DNA of 64,000 bases, from the NCBI RefSeq assembly GCF_018614655.1, contig NZ_JAGGOG010000013.1, forward strand, positions 293,288-357,287. Reading direction: 5' to 3'. Made by a program: the position numbers and the translations under genes. Source of the DNA: Pseudomonas fluorescens. Its GTDB lineage: Bacteria > Pseudomonadota > Gammaproteobacteria > Pseudomonadales > Pseudomonadaceae. How positions within the stretch are numbered: position 1 is the first letter of the stretch; each line of letters starts with the position of its first letter. Positions 26,184 through 35,086 of this stretch are shown here, in pieces. Below the pieces are notes generated by a model. The model ran no database searches. It saw only the letters and a list, made by a program, of their open reading frames with translations, and was not told the origin of the DNA.

Positions 26184-27113
26184 ATGATCATCGATATCAG
26201 TTGCTATCCCACCGACCTGGTGGACCTCGCCTGGAGGCATGACGGTGACCCGTTCACCGGCGAGCGTCTGCTGGAGATGATGGATGGCCCGTATACCGTC
26301 AACGGCAAACCTCGCCGCATTGACAAAGCCTTCATCCAGCCGCCACAAGGCAACACCATCTACACCTGGACCGACGGCGACCTCACCGGGCGCGAGTCCA
26401 TCGACGCCTACATGGCGTACACGCTGAAGATGGTGCAGACCTACCCGGATCGTTTCATTGGCTGCTTCGTCTACAACCCGCGCTGCGGCGTGGAAAATGG
26501 TGTCGAGGCGATTGAGCGTTACGTCAAGGAGCACGGCTTCAAAATGGTCCAGATGCAGGCCAACATGCACGCCTGTCGCCCCGATCGTGCACTGGACTGG
26601 GTCCGTCCGGCCTTCGAGAAATGCGCCGAGCTGGGCATCCCGGTCAAACTGCACACCGGCGACGGCCCGTACAGCATCCCGTCGGAATGGGTGCCGATGA
26701 TCAAGGAGTTCCCCAACGTCGATTTCATCATGGCGCACTTCGGGGTGCAGACGGGCGGCGTCTACGTGTTCGAACCAATGCAGTGGGCGATGGAGCTGCC
26801 CAACGTCTACTGCGAATCGGGCTGGTGCCTGCAATCGCGGATCGTCGAGTTCGCCAAAGTCCTGCCGACCCACAAAATCCTTTTCGGTACCGACACCCCT
26901 CCGAACGAACCGGGCATGTGGCTGCGCCTGCTGGAAGTGCTCTGTCATGAGCCGCCACAAGGTCTGAATCTCGACGAGGACACCCTCGAAGAATACCTGG
27001 GCAACAACACCGCACGGATGATCGGCCTCGAACCGACCCCGCCGCCCCGCTCCGTATCCGAAGCCGAGGCGCAGTTGAAGCGTCCTGTCACTACCCAACT
27101 GGCCAGGAGTTGA
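26184..27113 (+). CDS. Amidohydrolase-family protein lacking the HxH motif
   Basis: A 309-residue TIM-barrel protein of the amidohydrolase-2 (ACMSD/LigW-like) group, which includes decarboxylases and hydrolases of carboxylated aromatics. Its N-terminus is MIIDISCYP, whereas the tandem paralog has MIIDTHLHP: the two metal-binding His (positions 6 and 8) are replaced by Ser and Tyr. Later ligands are kept (His157 in KLHTGDG, His185 in AHFG, Asp237 in GTDTPP). It may be a single-metal enzyme, a partner that forms heteromers with its paralog, or a scaffold. AGGAGA precedes ATG 26184, and the next gene starts 4 nt after its stop. Confidence 0.85.
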   Translation: MIIDISCYPTDLVDLAWRHDGDPFTGERLLEMMDGPYTVNGKPRRIDKAFIQPPQGNTIYTWTDGDLTGRESIDAYMAYTLKMVQTYPDRFIGCFVYNPRCGVENGVEAIERYVKEHGFKMVQMQANMHACRPDRALDWVRPAFEKCAELGIPVKLHTGDGPYSIPSEWVPMIKEFPNVDFIMAHFGVQTGGVYVFEPMQWAMELPNVYCESGWCLQSRIVEFAKVLPTHKILFGTDTPPNEPGMWLRLLEVLCHEPPQGLNLDEDTLEEYLGNNTARMIGLEPTPPPRSVSEAEAQLKRPVTTQLARS

Positions 27114-27117
27114 ACCG

Positions 27118-28023
27118 ATGATTATCGATACCCATCTGCACCCCACCAACCTGGTCGATGAGGCCTGGCGCCACACCGGCGAACCGTTTACCGGCGAGCG
27201 CATGCTCAAGCTGATGGACGGCCCGTATATGATCAACGGCAAACCGCGCCGCATCGATATGGGCTTCATCCAGCCGCCCCCGGGCAATACCGGTTATCGC
27301 GACGGTAACCGGCGAGGCCGCGAAGGCGTGCGCGACTACATGTCGTACATCGCAGAGCTGTGCATGAAGTACCCGGATCGGTTCATTGGCAACTTCAATT
27401 TCAACCCGCGCTGGGGACCGGAAAACGGTGCGGCAGAGCTGGAGTTTCATATCAAGGAATACGGTTTCAAAATGCTCAAGCTGCACGCCAACATGCACGG
27501 CTATCGTCCCGACAGGGCGCTGGACTGGCTGCGGCCGGCGATGAAAGTCTGCGCCAAGTACAACATCGTGGTGCTGATCCACACGGGTGATGGTCCGTAC
27601 ACCATTCCGACGATGTTCTACCCGATCATCCGCGAATTCCCGATGGTCAACTTCATCATCGGGCACTTCGGCATCCAGACCGGCGGCAACTACTCGTTCG
27701 AAGCGTTCTGGATGGCCATGGACACGCCGAACGTGTATTGCGAATCCGGCTGGTGCTTTCAGTCGCGGATCGTCGAGTTCGCCAAGGATCTGCCGCGCAA
27801 CAAGATCGTCTTCGGCACCGACTCGCCGCCGAACGAACCGGGCATGTGGTTGCGCGAACTCGAAGTTCTGTGTTCGCCAGCGCCGCAAGGCCTGGGAATT
27901 GATGAGGACCACCTTGAAGATTACCTGGGCAACAACATCGCCCGGTTGTGTGGCATCGAACCGACGCCACCTCCCAAGGACCTGATCGAGGCGGACATTC
28001 GTCTGACCACAACCTACCTCTAA
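27118..28023 (+). CDS. Amidohydrolase-family protein, probable decarboxylase
   Basis: A 301-residue paralog of the upstream gene with the full metal set: HxH at His6 and His8, His155 (LIHTGDG), His183 (GHFG) and Asp235 (GTDSPP). It belongs to the amidohydrolase-2 group in which ACMSD, 5-carboxyvanillate decarboxylase (LigW) and iso-orotate decarboxylase act non-oxidatively on carboxylated rings. It starts 4 nt after its neighbour, suggesting coupled synthesis. It is followed after 134 nt by the UbiD gene. Aminohydrolase or lactonase activity is also possible. The exact reaction is unknown. Confidence 0.87.
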   Translation: MIIDTHLHPTNLVDEAWRHTGEPFTGERMLKLMDGPYMINGKPRRIDMGFIQPPPGNTGYRDGNRRGREGVRDYMSYIAELCMKYPDRFIGNFNFNPRWGPENGAAELEFHIKEYGFKMLKLHANMHGYRPDRALDWLRPAMKVCAKYNIVVLIHTGDGPYTIPTMFYPIIREFPMVNFIIGHFGIQTGGNYSFEAFWMAMDTPNVYCESGWCFQSRIVEFAKDLPRNKIVFGTDSPPNEPGMWLRELEVLCSPAPQGLGIDEDHLEDYLGNNIARLCGIEPTPPPKDLIEADIRLTTTYL

Positions 28024-28157
28024 GCGTTTTAAAACCAGCGCACAGCGACTTTACAGGCGTACAGATGACCCGGCGCTCGATCGACCGGCAGGCCAACGGT
28101 TTGTCGATCGAACGTCGCCCTCAGCCCTGCGCGCCTGCTTTTTTACGAGGTGAAACC

Positions 28158-29543
28158 ATGACCCTCTCTACGCTCGGCGATACCCAGGATTTTCACGATT
28201 TTATCGATGCCTATCGCCGGCAGTACCCGGACGATGTGTTGACTGTTCACGAAAAACTTTCCGCTGATCAGGACGTCACCGCCTTGGTCGATGCCTTGGC
28301 CACCCAAGGCCTTGACCCACTGCTGATCTGCGAAAACGTCGGCCAACTCGGGGTGCCGGTGGCCACCAATGTGTTCGCCTCCCGGACCCGCATCGCGCGG
28401 ATCTTCGGTGTCACACCGGCGCAGCTGCACGAAACCTTCCAGACCCGTGCCAATCATCCGATCGCGCCCCGTTACGTGGAAACGGGTCCGGTACTGGACG
28501 AGATCTTCGAAGGCGAAGCCGTGGACCTGGCGCTGTTGCCGATGCTCAAGCACTTCGACACCGACCGTGGCCCGTACATTACCAACGCGATCATCATTGC
28601 AGAAAACCCGGTCACCGGAATTGCCAACATGAGCTATCACCGCTCAATGCGCCATGCCCGGCAAACCCTCGCCACCAGCCTGCATTCGCGCGGTCACTTG
28701 TGGCGCATGCTGCAAACTGCTCGCGAGTGCGGTGAAGAATTACGCGTGGCCATGGTGATAGGCGCCCATCCGCTGTTTATGCTTGCCGCCGCAGCACGTT
28801 TACCGTTCGGCAGCGATGAACGCGCAGTGGCAGGAGGCCTGTTTGGCGCCCCATTGGAACTGGTCAAGACCCCGCTGTATGGCATCGGCGTACCGGCCTA
28901 TGCCGAGTTTGTACTGGAAGGCGCCATCGATCCGGCGGCCTATGCCGAGGAAGGTCCGTTCGGCGAGTTCAGCGGCTACTCCTCAGACCGTTCAACCAAT
29001 AACGTGCTGCGGGTCGACACCCTCATGCGGCGCAAGGACGCTTGGCTGGTGGACGTGGTCGGCGGACGATACGCGGAACACCTGACCCTGGCGCGCCTGC
29101 CACGGGAAGCGGAAATGAGCGAGAAACTCAAGGCACGCTTCCCCGCCGTCACCGCCGTGCACTACCCCAACTCAGGCACGCACTTTCATTGCTACGTGGC
29201 GCTGGATCAAAGTCGCGACGGTGAGGCGCGACAGATCATGCTCGCCCTGCTCGGCTGGGACCCGTACCTGAAAACCGTGATTGCAGTGGACAGTGACATT
29301 GATATCAGCGACGACAGCCAGGTGCTGTGGGCATTGGCCACACACTTTCAGCCGCATCAGGATATTTTCGTCATCGACGGTTTGCCAGGCAGTCCGCTGG
29401 ACCCATCGTCTTCGGTCAACGGCACCACCTCGCGGATGGGCCTGGATGCAACACGCGGTTCAGGCTTCGACGGGATCAAGGCGCAGTTGGATCAGGACGT
29501 GATCGAGCGTGCCCGCACCCTGCTCAAAGGCTATCAATCGTGA
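28158..29543 (+). CDS. UbiD-family prenylated-FMN decarboxylase
   Basis: A 461-residue UbiD-family decarboxylase. It has the family end-of-domain motif EEGPFGEFSGYSSD (about residues 268-281) and the phosphate/metal region NMSYHRSMR near residue 155. UbiD enzymes need prenylated FMN, made by UbiX, and act reversibly on aromatic or alpha,beta-unsaturated acids. The 4-nt GTGA overlap with the UbiX-like gene supports dedicated cofactor supply. It is divergent from UbiD proper of ubiquinone synthesis, as expected of a catabolic enzyme. ATG 28158 follows ACGAGG; the longer frame upstream overlaps the previous gene. Confidence 0.9.
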   Translation: MTLSTLGDTQDFHDFIDAYRRQYPDDVLTVHEKLSADQDVTALVDALATQGLDPLLICENVGQLGVPVATNVFASRTRIARIFGVTPAQLHETFQTRANHPIAPRYVETGPVLDEIFEGEAVDLALLPMLKHFDTDRGPYITNAIIIAENPVTGIANMSYHRSMRHARQTLATSLHSRGHLWRMLQTARECGEELRVAMVIGAHPLFMLAAAARLPFGSDERAVAGGLFGAPLELVKTPLYGIGVPAYAEFVLEGAIDPAAYAEEGPFGEFSGYSSDRSTNNVLRVDTLMRRKDAWLVDVVGGRYAEHLTLARLPREAEMSEKLKARFPAVTAVHYPNSGTHFHCYVALDQSRDGEARQIMLALLGWDPYLKTVIAVDSDIDISDDSQVLWALATHFQPHQDIFVIDGLPGSPLDPSSSVNGTTSRMGLDATRGSGFDGIKAQLDQDVIERARTLLKGYQS

Positions 29544-30151
29544 ACCGCCAGCGCATGGTGGTCGGCATCAGCGGCGCGTCGGGGTTCATTTACGGCGCGC
29601 GCCTGCTGGAGTTGCTGGCTGAACTGAACATCGAAAGCCACCTGATCATCAGCCGGGCTGCGTTGCTGACCATGGCCCATGAAACCGACTACAAACTGGC
29701 GCAAGTCACCGCGCTGGCCAGCCACTACCACCGGGCCGACGACGTGGCTGCCGGGATCGCCAGCGGTTCGTTCCGCTGCCTGGGCATGGTGGTCGCGCCG
29801 TGCTCCATGCGCACGTTGGCGGAGATTGCCACCGGCGCCTCCTCGGGGCTGATCGGCCGCGCTGCGGACGTCACATTGAAAGAACGCCGAACCTTGGTGT
29901 TGATGGCGCGAGAAACGCCGCTGACCCTCGCCCACCTGCGCAACATGACCGCCGTCACCGAAATGGGCGGGATCATCGCCCCGCCGGTGCCGGCCTTCTA
30001 CGCCCGGCCGCAAAATCTTTCGCAAATGGTCGATCACAGCCTCGGCCGTGTCCTCGACCTGTTCGGCCTCGACGCCGGAACCGCGCTGCGCTGGGGTGAA
30101 CCTGGCCCATCGGCCACCGGCCATTTCGCAACAACAAAGGAGCTCGCATGA
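29540..30151 (+). CDS. UbiX-like flavin prenyltransferase
   Basis: A 203-residue flavoprotein of the UbiX/Pad1 family, which prenylates reduced FMN for UbiD-type decarboxylases. It starts with GTG 29540 overlapping the UbiD stop codon; ATG 29555 is an alternative. Visible motifs are VVGISGASGFIYGARLLELL (FMN loop), the VVAPCSMRTLAEIATG region and LVLMARETPLTLAHLRNM. These match UbiX, including the Ser-Gly-Ala loop and the Glu of the RET motif. It is a second copy dedicated to the island, not necessarily the ubiquinone one. Its stop overlaps the start of the CobW gene by 4 nt. Confidence 0.92.
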   Translation: MNRQRMVVGISGASGFIYGARLLELLAELNIESHLIISRAALLTMAHETDYKLAQVTALASHYHRADDVAAGIASGSFRCLGMVVAPCSMRTLAEIATGASSGLIGRAADVTLKERRTLVLMARETPLTLAHLRNMTAVTEMGGIIAPPVPAFYARPQNLSQMVDHSLGRVLDLFGLDAGTALRWGEPGPSATGHFATTKELA

Positions 30152-31191
30152 ACAGTCCATTCAACGCCCCTACTCCAAACCGCAAAATTCCCGTGACCAT
30201 CCTTACCGGTTTTCTCGGCGCTGGCAAAACGACCTTGCTGAATTACATCCTCAGGGAAAACCACGGCCGCAAGATCGCCGTGATCGAAAACGAATTCGGC
30301 GAAGTCGGCATCGACGGTGACCTGGTGCTCAGCTCTGAGACCGAAGAAATCTACGAGATGGTCAACGGCTGCGTGTGCTGCACCGCCGAGGTTCGAGAGG
30401 ACCTGGTACGCATCGTCCGCGAACTGGTGGCGCGACCGGTGAGGCTGGATCACATCTTGATCGAGACCAGTGGTTTGGCCGATCCGTATCCAGTGGCGCA
30501 GAGCTTCTTTATCAACGACCCGATTGCAGATGAGGTCGAACTGGACGCCATCGTGACCATGGTCGACGCCAAGCACATCGCCCAGCATCTGGAGGATTTG
30601 CAGCTGGATGGCGTGGACAACCAGGCAGTCGATCAGATCGTCTGCGCCGACCGCATTGTGATCAATAAGGTCGACCTGGTGAGCGAGGACGACGTAGCAG
30701 CGCTGCGCGACAAGATTCGTGGGTTAAACGCCACGGCGGACCTGGTGACCTCCAGCTACGCCGAGATCGACCTGTCGAAGATTCTCGGCATCGGTGCGTT
30801 CGAGTCGACGCAAAAGCTGATGGAAATCGGCTCTGAGCACAATCACCACGCCGACGAACACCACCATGATTTGGATCATGATCATGATCATGATCCGAGC
30901 GTGTCGTCAGTCGGTATCGCCGTGGACGGCGCTGTGAATCTGCTCGCCTTCCACCAGTGGATAAGTGCGCTGCGCAATGAGCAGGCCGACAACCTCTACC
31001 GCATGAAAGGTGTGCTGGCCGTCGCAGATCAGGATCAGCGTTACGTGCTGCAGGGCGTTCACAGCCTGGTCGAGTTCCGTGCCTCCACTTCATGGGGTAC
31101 GGAACCACGCTCAAGCAAGATTGTGTTCATCGGCCGCGACCTGGATCGCGCGGCGTTGAACCAAGGCTTTGCCGCCTGCCTGGCAGGCTGA
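30148..31191 (+). CDS. CobW/COG0523-family metallochaperone GTPase
   Basis: A 347-residue G3E GTPase. Walker A GFLGAGKTT (residues 21-29) is followed by the metal-binding CxCC motif GCVCC (Cys75, 77, 78) and IETSGLADP. The G4 motif NKVDLV lies near residue 172. A His/Asp-rich linker (about 230-252) precedes the C-terminal domain. COG0523 proteins deliver metals such as Zn, Co or Fe to client enzymes. Embedded between UbiX and the permease, with a 4-nt overlap, it is a candidate chaperone for the amidohydrolases or the aminohydrolase of this operon. Client and metal are inferred only. Confidence 0.9.
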   Translation: MNSPFNAPTPNRKIPVTILTGFLGAGKTTLLNYILRENHGRKIAVIENEFGEVGIDGDLVLSSETEEIYEMVNGCVCCTAEVREDLVRIVRELVARPVRLDHILIETSGLADPYPVAQSFFINDPIADEVELDAIVTMVDAKHIAQHLEDLQLDGVDNQAVDQIVCADRIVINKVDLVSEDDVAALRDKIRGLNATADLVTSSYAEIDLSKILGIGAFESTQKLMEIGSEHNHHADEHHHDLDHDHDHDPSVSSVGIAVDGAVNLLAFHQWISALRNEQADNLYRMKGVLAVADQDQRYVLQGVHSLVEFRASTSWGTEPRSSKIVFIGRDLDRAALNQGFAACLAG

Positions 31192-31283
31192 AAGAACGGC
31201 ATCAGAGCCGGTGGATGGCGGCTCTGGGCACGCAGAACGAATACCCCTCTCTACAGCATAAAAACAGCAAGAGGTGATTCTCC

Positions 31284-32639
31284 ATGTCGTCAGCCACTAC
31301 CCCTTCCGCCGTCCACCCGGTCGACCAGATTTTGCCGGTCCGCCAAATGCTCACCCTGGGCCTGCAACACATGGCCGTCTCATACATCGGCGCCATCGCC
31401 GTGCCGTTGATTGTCGCCAGCGCCCTGAAAATGTCCCAGGCCGACACCGTGGTGCTGATCAGCACCACGCTGTTCTGCTCCGGCATCGCCACGATCTTAC
31501 AAACTGTCGGTTTCTGGAAGTTCGGCGTGCGTTTGCCGATCTTGCAAGGCGTGGCGTTCAGCAGCGTCGGCCCGGTCATCGCCATCGGCACCAACCCGGA
31601 GGTGGGGTTCGCCGGGGTCTGCGGGGCGGTGATCGGCGCGGGGATCTTCACGATGCTCATCGCGCCGTTCGTGGGCCGATTGCGCCGTTACTTTCCACCG
31701 GTGGTCACCGGCTGCATTGTCACGGTAATCGGTTTGCAGCTGTTCCCGATTGCCTACGAGTGGATCGGTGGCGGCCGTAACGCTAGTAATTTCGGGGCAC
31801 CGGCGTACCTTGCCGTCGCTACCGTGGTGCTTTCGACCATTGTGTTGGTCAACCGCTATGGTGGGCCGATGATGCGCAACATGGCGGTGCTGATCGGGAT
31901 GCTGGTGGGTGCGGGACTGGCTTACGGTCTGGGCATGGGCAGTTTTCACAGCGTGCAGGAGGCGCCCTGGCTCACCGTGCCCTACCCGTTCTACTTCGGC
32001 CTGCCGACCTTCAGCCTGATCCCGATTGCGACCATCGTGGTGGTGATGATCGTACAGATGGTTGAGTCCATGGGGCTGTTCGTGGCCATTGGCGACATCG
32101 TCGACAAACCGGTGGAAGAAAAACAGGTGATCGACGGCCTGCGCGCCAATGGCCTGGCGAGCACCATCGCCGGGATGTTCGCCGCGTTTCCGTTCATTGC
32201 CTTCATGGAGAACGTCGGGCTGGTGATTTTGACCGGCGTGCGCAGTCGCTGGGTAGTAGCAATCAGTGGTTTGCTCATGTGTTGCGTGGCGCTGGTGCCA
32301 AAGGCCGGGGCGATCATCGCGTCGATGCCGACCGCCGCCCTCGGGGGTGCCGGGATTGCCATGTTCGGCGTGGTCGCCGCAGCGGGCATTCAGACCCTTG
32401 CCAAAGTCGATTACGAGCGCAACCGCTTCAACGTGTTGATCGTCGCTTTCACCATCGCCGCCGCCCTGGTGCCGGTGCTGGCACCTGCCCTGTTCAAGCA
32501 AATGCCCGAATGGTCCCAGCCGTTCCTGCACAGCAGCGTGGTGATTGCCTGCCTGGTGTCGGTGCTGCTCAACGCGGCGCTCAACGGCGTCAGCGTTCCC
32601 GACAGCGCAGCCACCAAGCCTGCGCCCCACAGCCTCTGA
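31284..32639 (+). CDS. NCS2 nucleobase:cation symporter (xanthine/uracil permease family)
   Basis: A 451-residue permease with about 12-14 hydrophobic segments. Family features: LTLGLQHMAVSYIGAIAVPLI at the start, ILQGVAFSSVGPVIAIG, and the substrate-site region VEMSMGLFVA-like VQMVESMGLFVAIGD followed by GLASTIAGMFAAFPFIAF. NCS2 members carry xanthine, urate, uracil or related rings with H+ or Na+. It is in series with the aminohydrolase that follows after 12 nt, so it most likely imports the substrate of this operon. This indicates a nucleobase-like ring as the nutrient. Confidence 0.92.
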   Translation: MSSATTPSAVHPVDQILPVRQMLTLGLQHMAVSYIGAIAVPLIVASALKMSQADTVVLISTTLFCSGIATILQTVGFWKFGVRLPILQGVAFSSVGPVIAIGTNPEVGFAGVCGAVIGAGIFTMLIAPFVGRLRRYFPPVVTGCIVTVIGLQLFPIAYEWIGGGRNASNFGAPAYLAVATVVLSTIVLVNRYGGPMMRNMAVLIGMLVGAGLAYGLGMGSFHSVQEAPWLTVPYPFYFGLPTFSLIPIATIVVVMIVQMVESMGLFVAIGDIVDKPVEEKQVIDGLRANGLASTIAGMFAAFPFIAFMENVGLVILTGVRSRWVVAISGLLMCCVALVPKAGAIIASMPTAALGGAGIAMFGVVAAAGIQTLAKVDYERNRFNVLIVAFTIAAALVPVLAPALFKQMPEWSQPFLHSSVVIACLVSVLLNAALNGVSVPDSAATKPAPHSL

Positions 32640-32651
32640 CTGGAGAAGCCC

Positions 32652-34040
32652 ATGACTCAACTTCAAAACATCCTGATCAAAAACCCGGTGGCGGTGATGA
32701 CCGGCTTGCGAGGCCCACGTGCCCGGGCGGGCAACGTGGACATTCGCATCGTCAACGGTCGCATTGCTGAAATGGCGACGGGCCTGGCAGTGCAACCCGG
32801 CGAACGGGTGATCGATGCCCGTCACTCAGTGGTCTACCCGGGCTGGGTCAACACCCACCACCACCTGTTTCAGAACCTGCTTAAAGCCGTGCCCGAAGGT
32901 TTGAATCAAGACTTGCAAGGCTGGCTGGCCAGCGTGCCCTACCCGCGCCTCAACCGTTTTACACCACAACTGGCGCAGATAGCCGCGCGATTAGGCATGG
33001 TCGAGTTACTGTTGTCGGGGGTAACGACCTGCGCCGATCACCATTACCTCTATCACGCAAACGGCACAACGGAGACCGGCGACCTGCTGTTCGACACGGC
33101 GGACACATTCGGGATGCGTTTTGTGCTGTGCCGAGGGGGCGCGCTGGAGTCCGCCAGCGCTCATCCGGGATTCTCGAAAACGGCGCTGCAACCCGAGACG
33201 CTTGAGCAGATGGTCGGCGACATTGAGCGGCTCAAATCGCTGTACCACCAGGACACTCCGGATGCGATGCGTCGAGTGGTGGTGGCGCCAACGACGCCAA
33301 CGTTCTCACTGCCGCCCACTTTGTTGCGCGAGCTTGCGCACACCGCTCGCGGCCTCGGATTGCGCTTGCACACCCACCTTTCAGAGACGCAGAACTACGT
33401 CAACTTCTGTCGCGAGAAATACAACTGCCTCCCGGTGGAATTCGTCGCCGAACACGAATGGCTCGGCCCCGACGTCTGGTTCGCCCATGCGGTGCATTTG
33501 CAGCCGGGGGAAATCCGCATGCTCGCGCAAACCGGCACCGGCATTTCTCATTGCCCGGTGAGCAACGCACGGCTGGGCAGCGGCGTCGCACCGGTACCTC
33601 AAATGTATGAGGCCGGGGTGCCGATATCGCTTGGGGTGGATGGCGTGGCATCGAACGAATCCGGAAGTATGGTCGGTGAAGCGCACACGGCGTGGTTAAT
33701 TCATCGGGCCGAACACGGTGCGTCAGCGACAACCGCCGAAGATGTGATTCATTGGGGCTCGGCCGGCGGCGCGCACGTGCTGGGGCTGGGCTCGATCGGA
33801 ACGCTGGAAATTGGCCAGGCTGCGGATCTGGTGATCTATGGCCTCGATCATCCTCGATTCTTCGGCTTCCACGATATCGCGCTGGCGCCGGTGGTCGCGG
33901 GTGAGCCGATTGCCGTGCGTTACAGCATGGTCGGGGGACGGCTGGTGGTCGACGACGGCGTGATTCCAGGGCTGGATCTGGAGCGTATGCGCGCTGAAGC
34001 GTGGGAAGGCGTGCAGCAGTTAATGCACGTCGTCGACTGA
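32652..34040 (+). CDS. ATZ/TRZ-type aminohydrolase (8-oxoguanine/isoxanthopterin deaminase-like)
   Basis: A 462-residue amidohydrolase-superfamily enzyme of the ATZ/TRZ group. Ligand residues seen: HxH (His69, His71 in NTHHHLF), His242 and Glu245 in THLSE, His279/His282 in FAHAVHL, His300 and Asp330 in GVDG. This set fits hydrolytic deamination of ring amino groups, as in 8-oxoguanine deaminase, isoxanthopterin deaminase and triazine hydrolases. It is adjacent to the NCS2 permease, supporting a purine- or pteridine-like substrate. The exact substrate cannot be read from the sequence. The start is ATG 32652 after TGGAG. Confidence 0.87.
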   Translation: MTQLQNILIKNPVAVMTGLRGPRARAGNVDIRIVNGRIAEMATGLAVQPGERVIDARHSVVYPGWVNTHHHLFQNLLKAVPEGLNQDLQGWLASVPYPRLNRFTPQLAQIAARLGMVELLLSGVTTCADHHYLYHANGTTETGDLLFDTADTFGMRFVLCRGGALESASAHPGFSKTALQPETLEQMVGDIERLKSLYHQDTPDAMRRVVVAPTTPTFSLPPTLLRELAHTARGLGLRLHTHLSETQNYVNFCREKYNCLPVEFVAEHEWLGPDVWFAHAVHLQPGEIRMLAQTGTGISHCPVSNARLGSGVAPVPQMYEAGVPISLGVDGVASNESGSMVGEAHTAWLIHRAEHGASATTAEDVIHWGSAGGAHVLGLGSIGTLEIGQAADLVIYGLDHPRFFGFHDIALAPVVAGEPIAVRYSMVGGRLVVDDGVIPGLDLERMRAEAWEGVQQLMHVVD

Positions 34041-34060
34041 TCTAACGGCAACAACCTCCT

Positions 34061-34143
34061 CTGTTGGAGCTGGCTTGCCAGCGATGACGACCCGAAGAAA
34101 GTGCCAGGTTCAAAGGCCCTCTCAGTAAGCCGGCTCCTTCAAA
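34061..34143. repeat. REP-like palindrome pair, degenerate
   Basis: CTGTTGGAGCTGGCTTGCCAGCGATGACG (34061-34089 on plus) faces a degenerate opposite-strand copy ending near 34143. It lies between the aminohydrolase and the Tsx-like gene. Confidence 0.65.
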
Positions 34144-34216
34144 CGGCGACAGTTTCTCGGCACCTATAAAAAAGTCCCTCAAGCCGAAGTGGACGACTAC
34201 CCAAGGAAAATGAAAG

Positions 34217-35074
34217 ATGCGCAACCGCACGCTTCTCGTTCGGCAGACCTTTGCCATCAGTACTTTGTTATTGACGACGGCCACTTCATTGCAAGCTGCC
34301 GACTGGAGCGATAACTCAATCAGTTACGGGTATGGCACCCACTTCGCTGAGCCGGGCATCGATGGCCCGATCGCCAAGCACATCGTTGAGTTCACTCACG
34401 TTGACGGATACAAATACGGCAGCAACTTCCTCGACGTGCAAGTGTTGTTTTCCGATAAAGACGATCCAGCCGACGGCGACGGCAACGGTGCTACCGAGGT
34501 GTATGTGATATATCGTCATCAACTTTCACTGGGTAAAATATCCGGCCAGGATTTCAAGTGGGGACCCATTCGGGACTGGTCACTTTCGGGTGGCATCGAC
34601 TGGAACACCAAGAACACTACTTTCGCACCGGCAAAACGCATGCTCGTCATCGGCCCGACGATCAATTTCAACGTGACAGGTTTTTGGGACTTCAGTGTGA
34701 TGTACCGCTCCGAGCGCAACCACAATGGCTTGCCGTTCGCTCAGGAGCACGATATTCGCTTCAACGACACGTACTACCTGGAAACCGCCTGGGAGATTCC
34801 ATTCCAGCTCGGTTCAGTGCCGCTCAAGTTCAAGGGCTTTGCCAACTTCATCCCGCCCAAGGGCAAGGACGGCTTTGGTAACGACACCGTGAGCGAAACC
34901 CTCGTGCACGCCACTTTACTGGTGGACGTGGGCGAGCTCACTTTCGGCAAAAAAGATACCTTCTTTGCCGGAGTGGGTTACGAATACTGGAAGAACAAGT
35001 TCGGTAACAGCTCAGCCAACACACCAGGTACTGAGGCCAATACGCCGTTTCTGAATCTGGAATGGCACCTGTAA
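34217..35074 (+). CDS. Tsx/OmpK-like outer-membrane channel
   Basis: A 285-residue outer-membrane barrel. The signal peptide (first 27 residues, ending SLQAA) precedes DWSDNSISYGYGTHF, the family start. Strand-like aromatic repeats follow, and the C-terminus WHL is aromatic-hydrophobic. Nucleoside-specific channel proteins of the Tsx/OmpK group share this layout. It is the last gene of the catabolic island and would let the heterocycle or nucleoside cross the outer membrane ahead of the NCS2 permease. Separation from the aminohydrolase by 176 nt with a REP pair suggests partial readthrough or its own promoter. Confidence 0.85.
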   Translation: MRNRTLLVRQTFAISTLLLTTATSLQAADWSDNSISYGYGTHFAEPGIDGPIAKHIVEFTHVDGYKYGSNFLDVQVLFSDKDDPADGDGNGATEVYVIYRHQLSLGKISGQDFKWGPIRDWSLSGGIDWNTKNTTFAPAKRMLVIGPTINFNVTGFWDFSVMYRSERNHNGLPFAQEHDIRFNDTYYLETAWEIPFQLGSVPLKFKGFANFIPPKGKDGFGNDTVSETLVHATLLVDVGELTFGKKDTFFAGVGYEYWKNKFGNSSANTPGTEANTPFLNLEWHL

Positions 35075-35086
35075 TGCTCCAGATCG

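Noticed and set aside
31497..32825. 442-codon open frame on the minus strand
   Set aside because: Antisense to the NCS2 permease and start of the aminohydrolase, with no recognisable domain.
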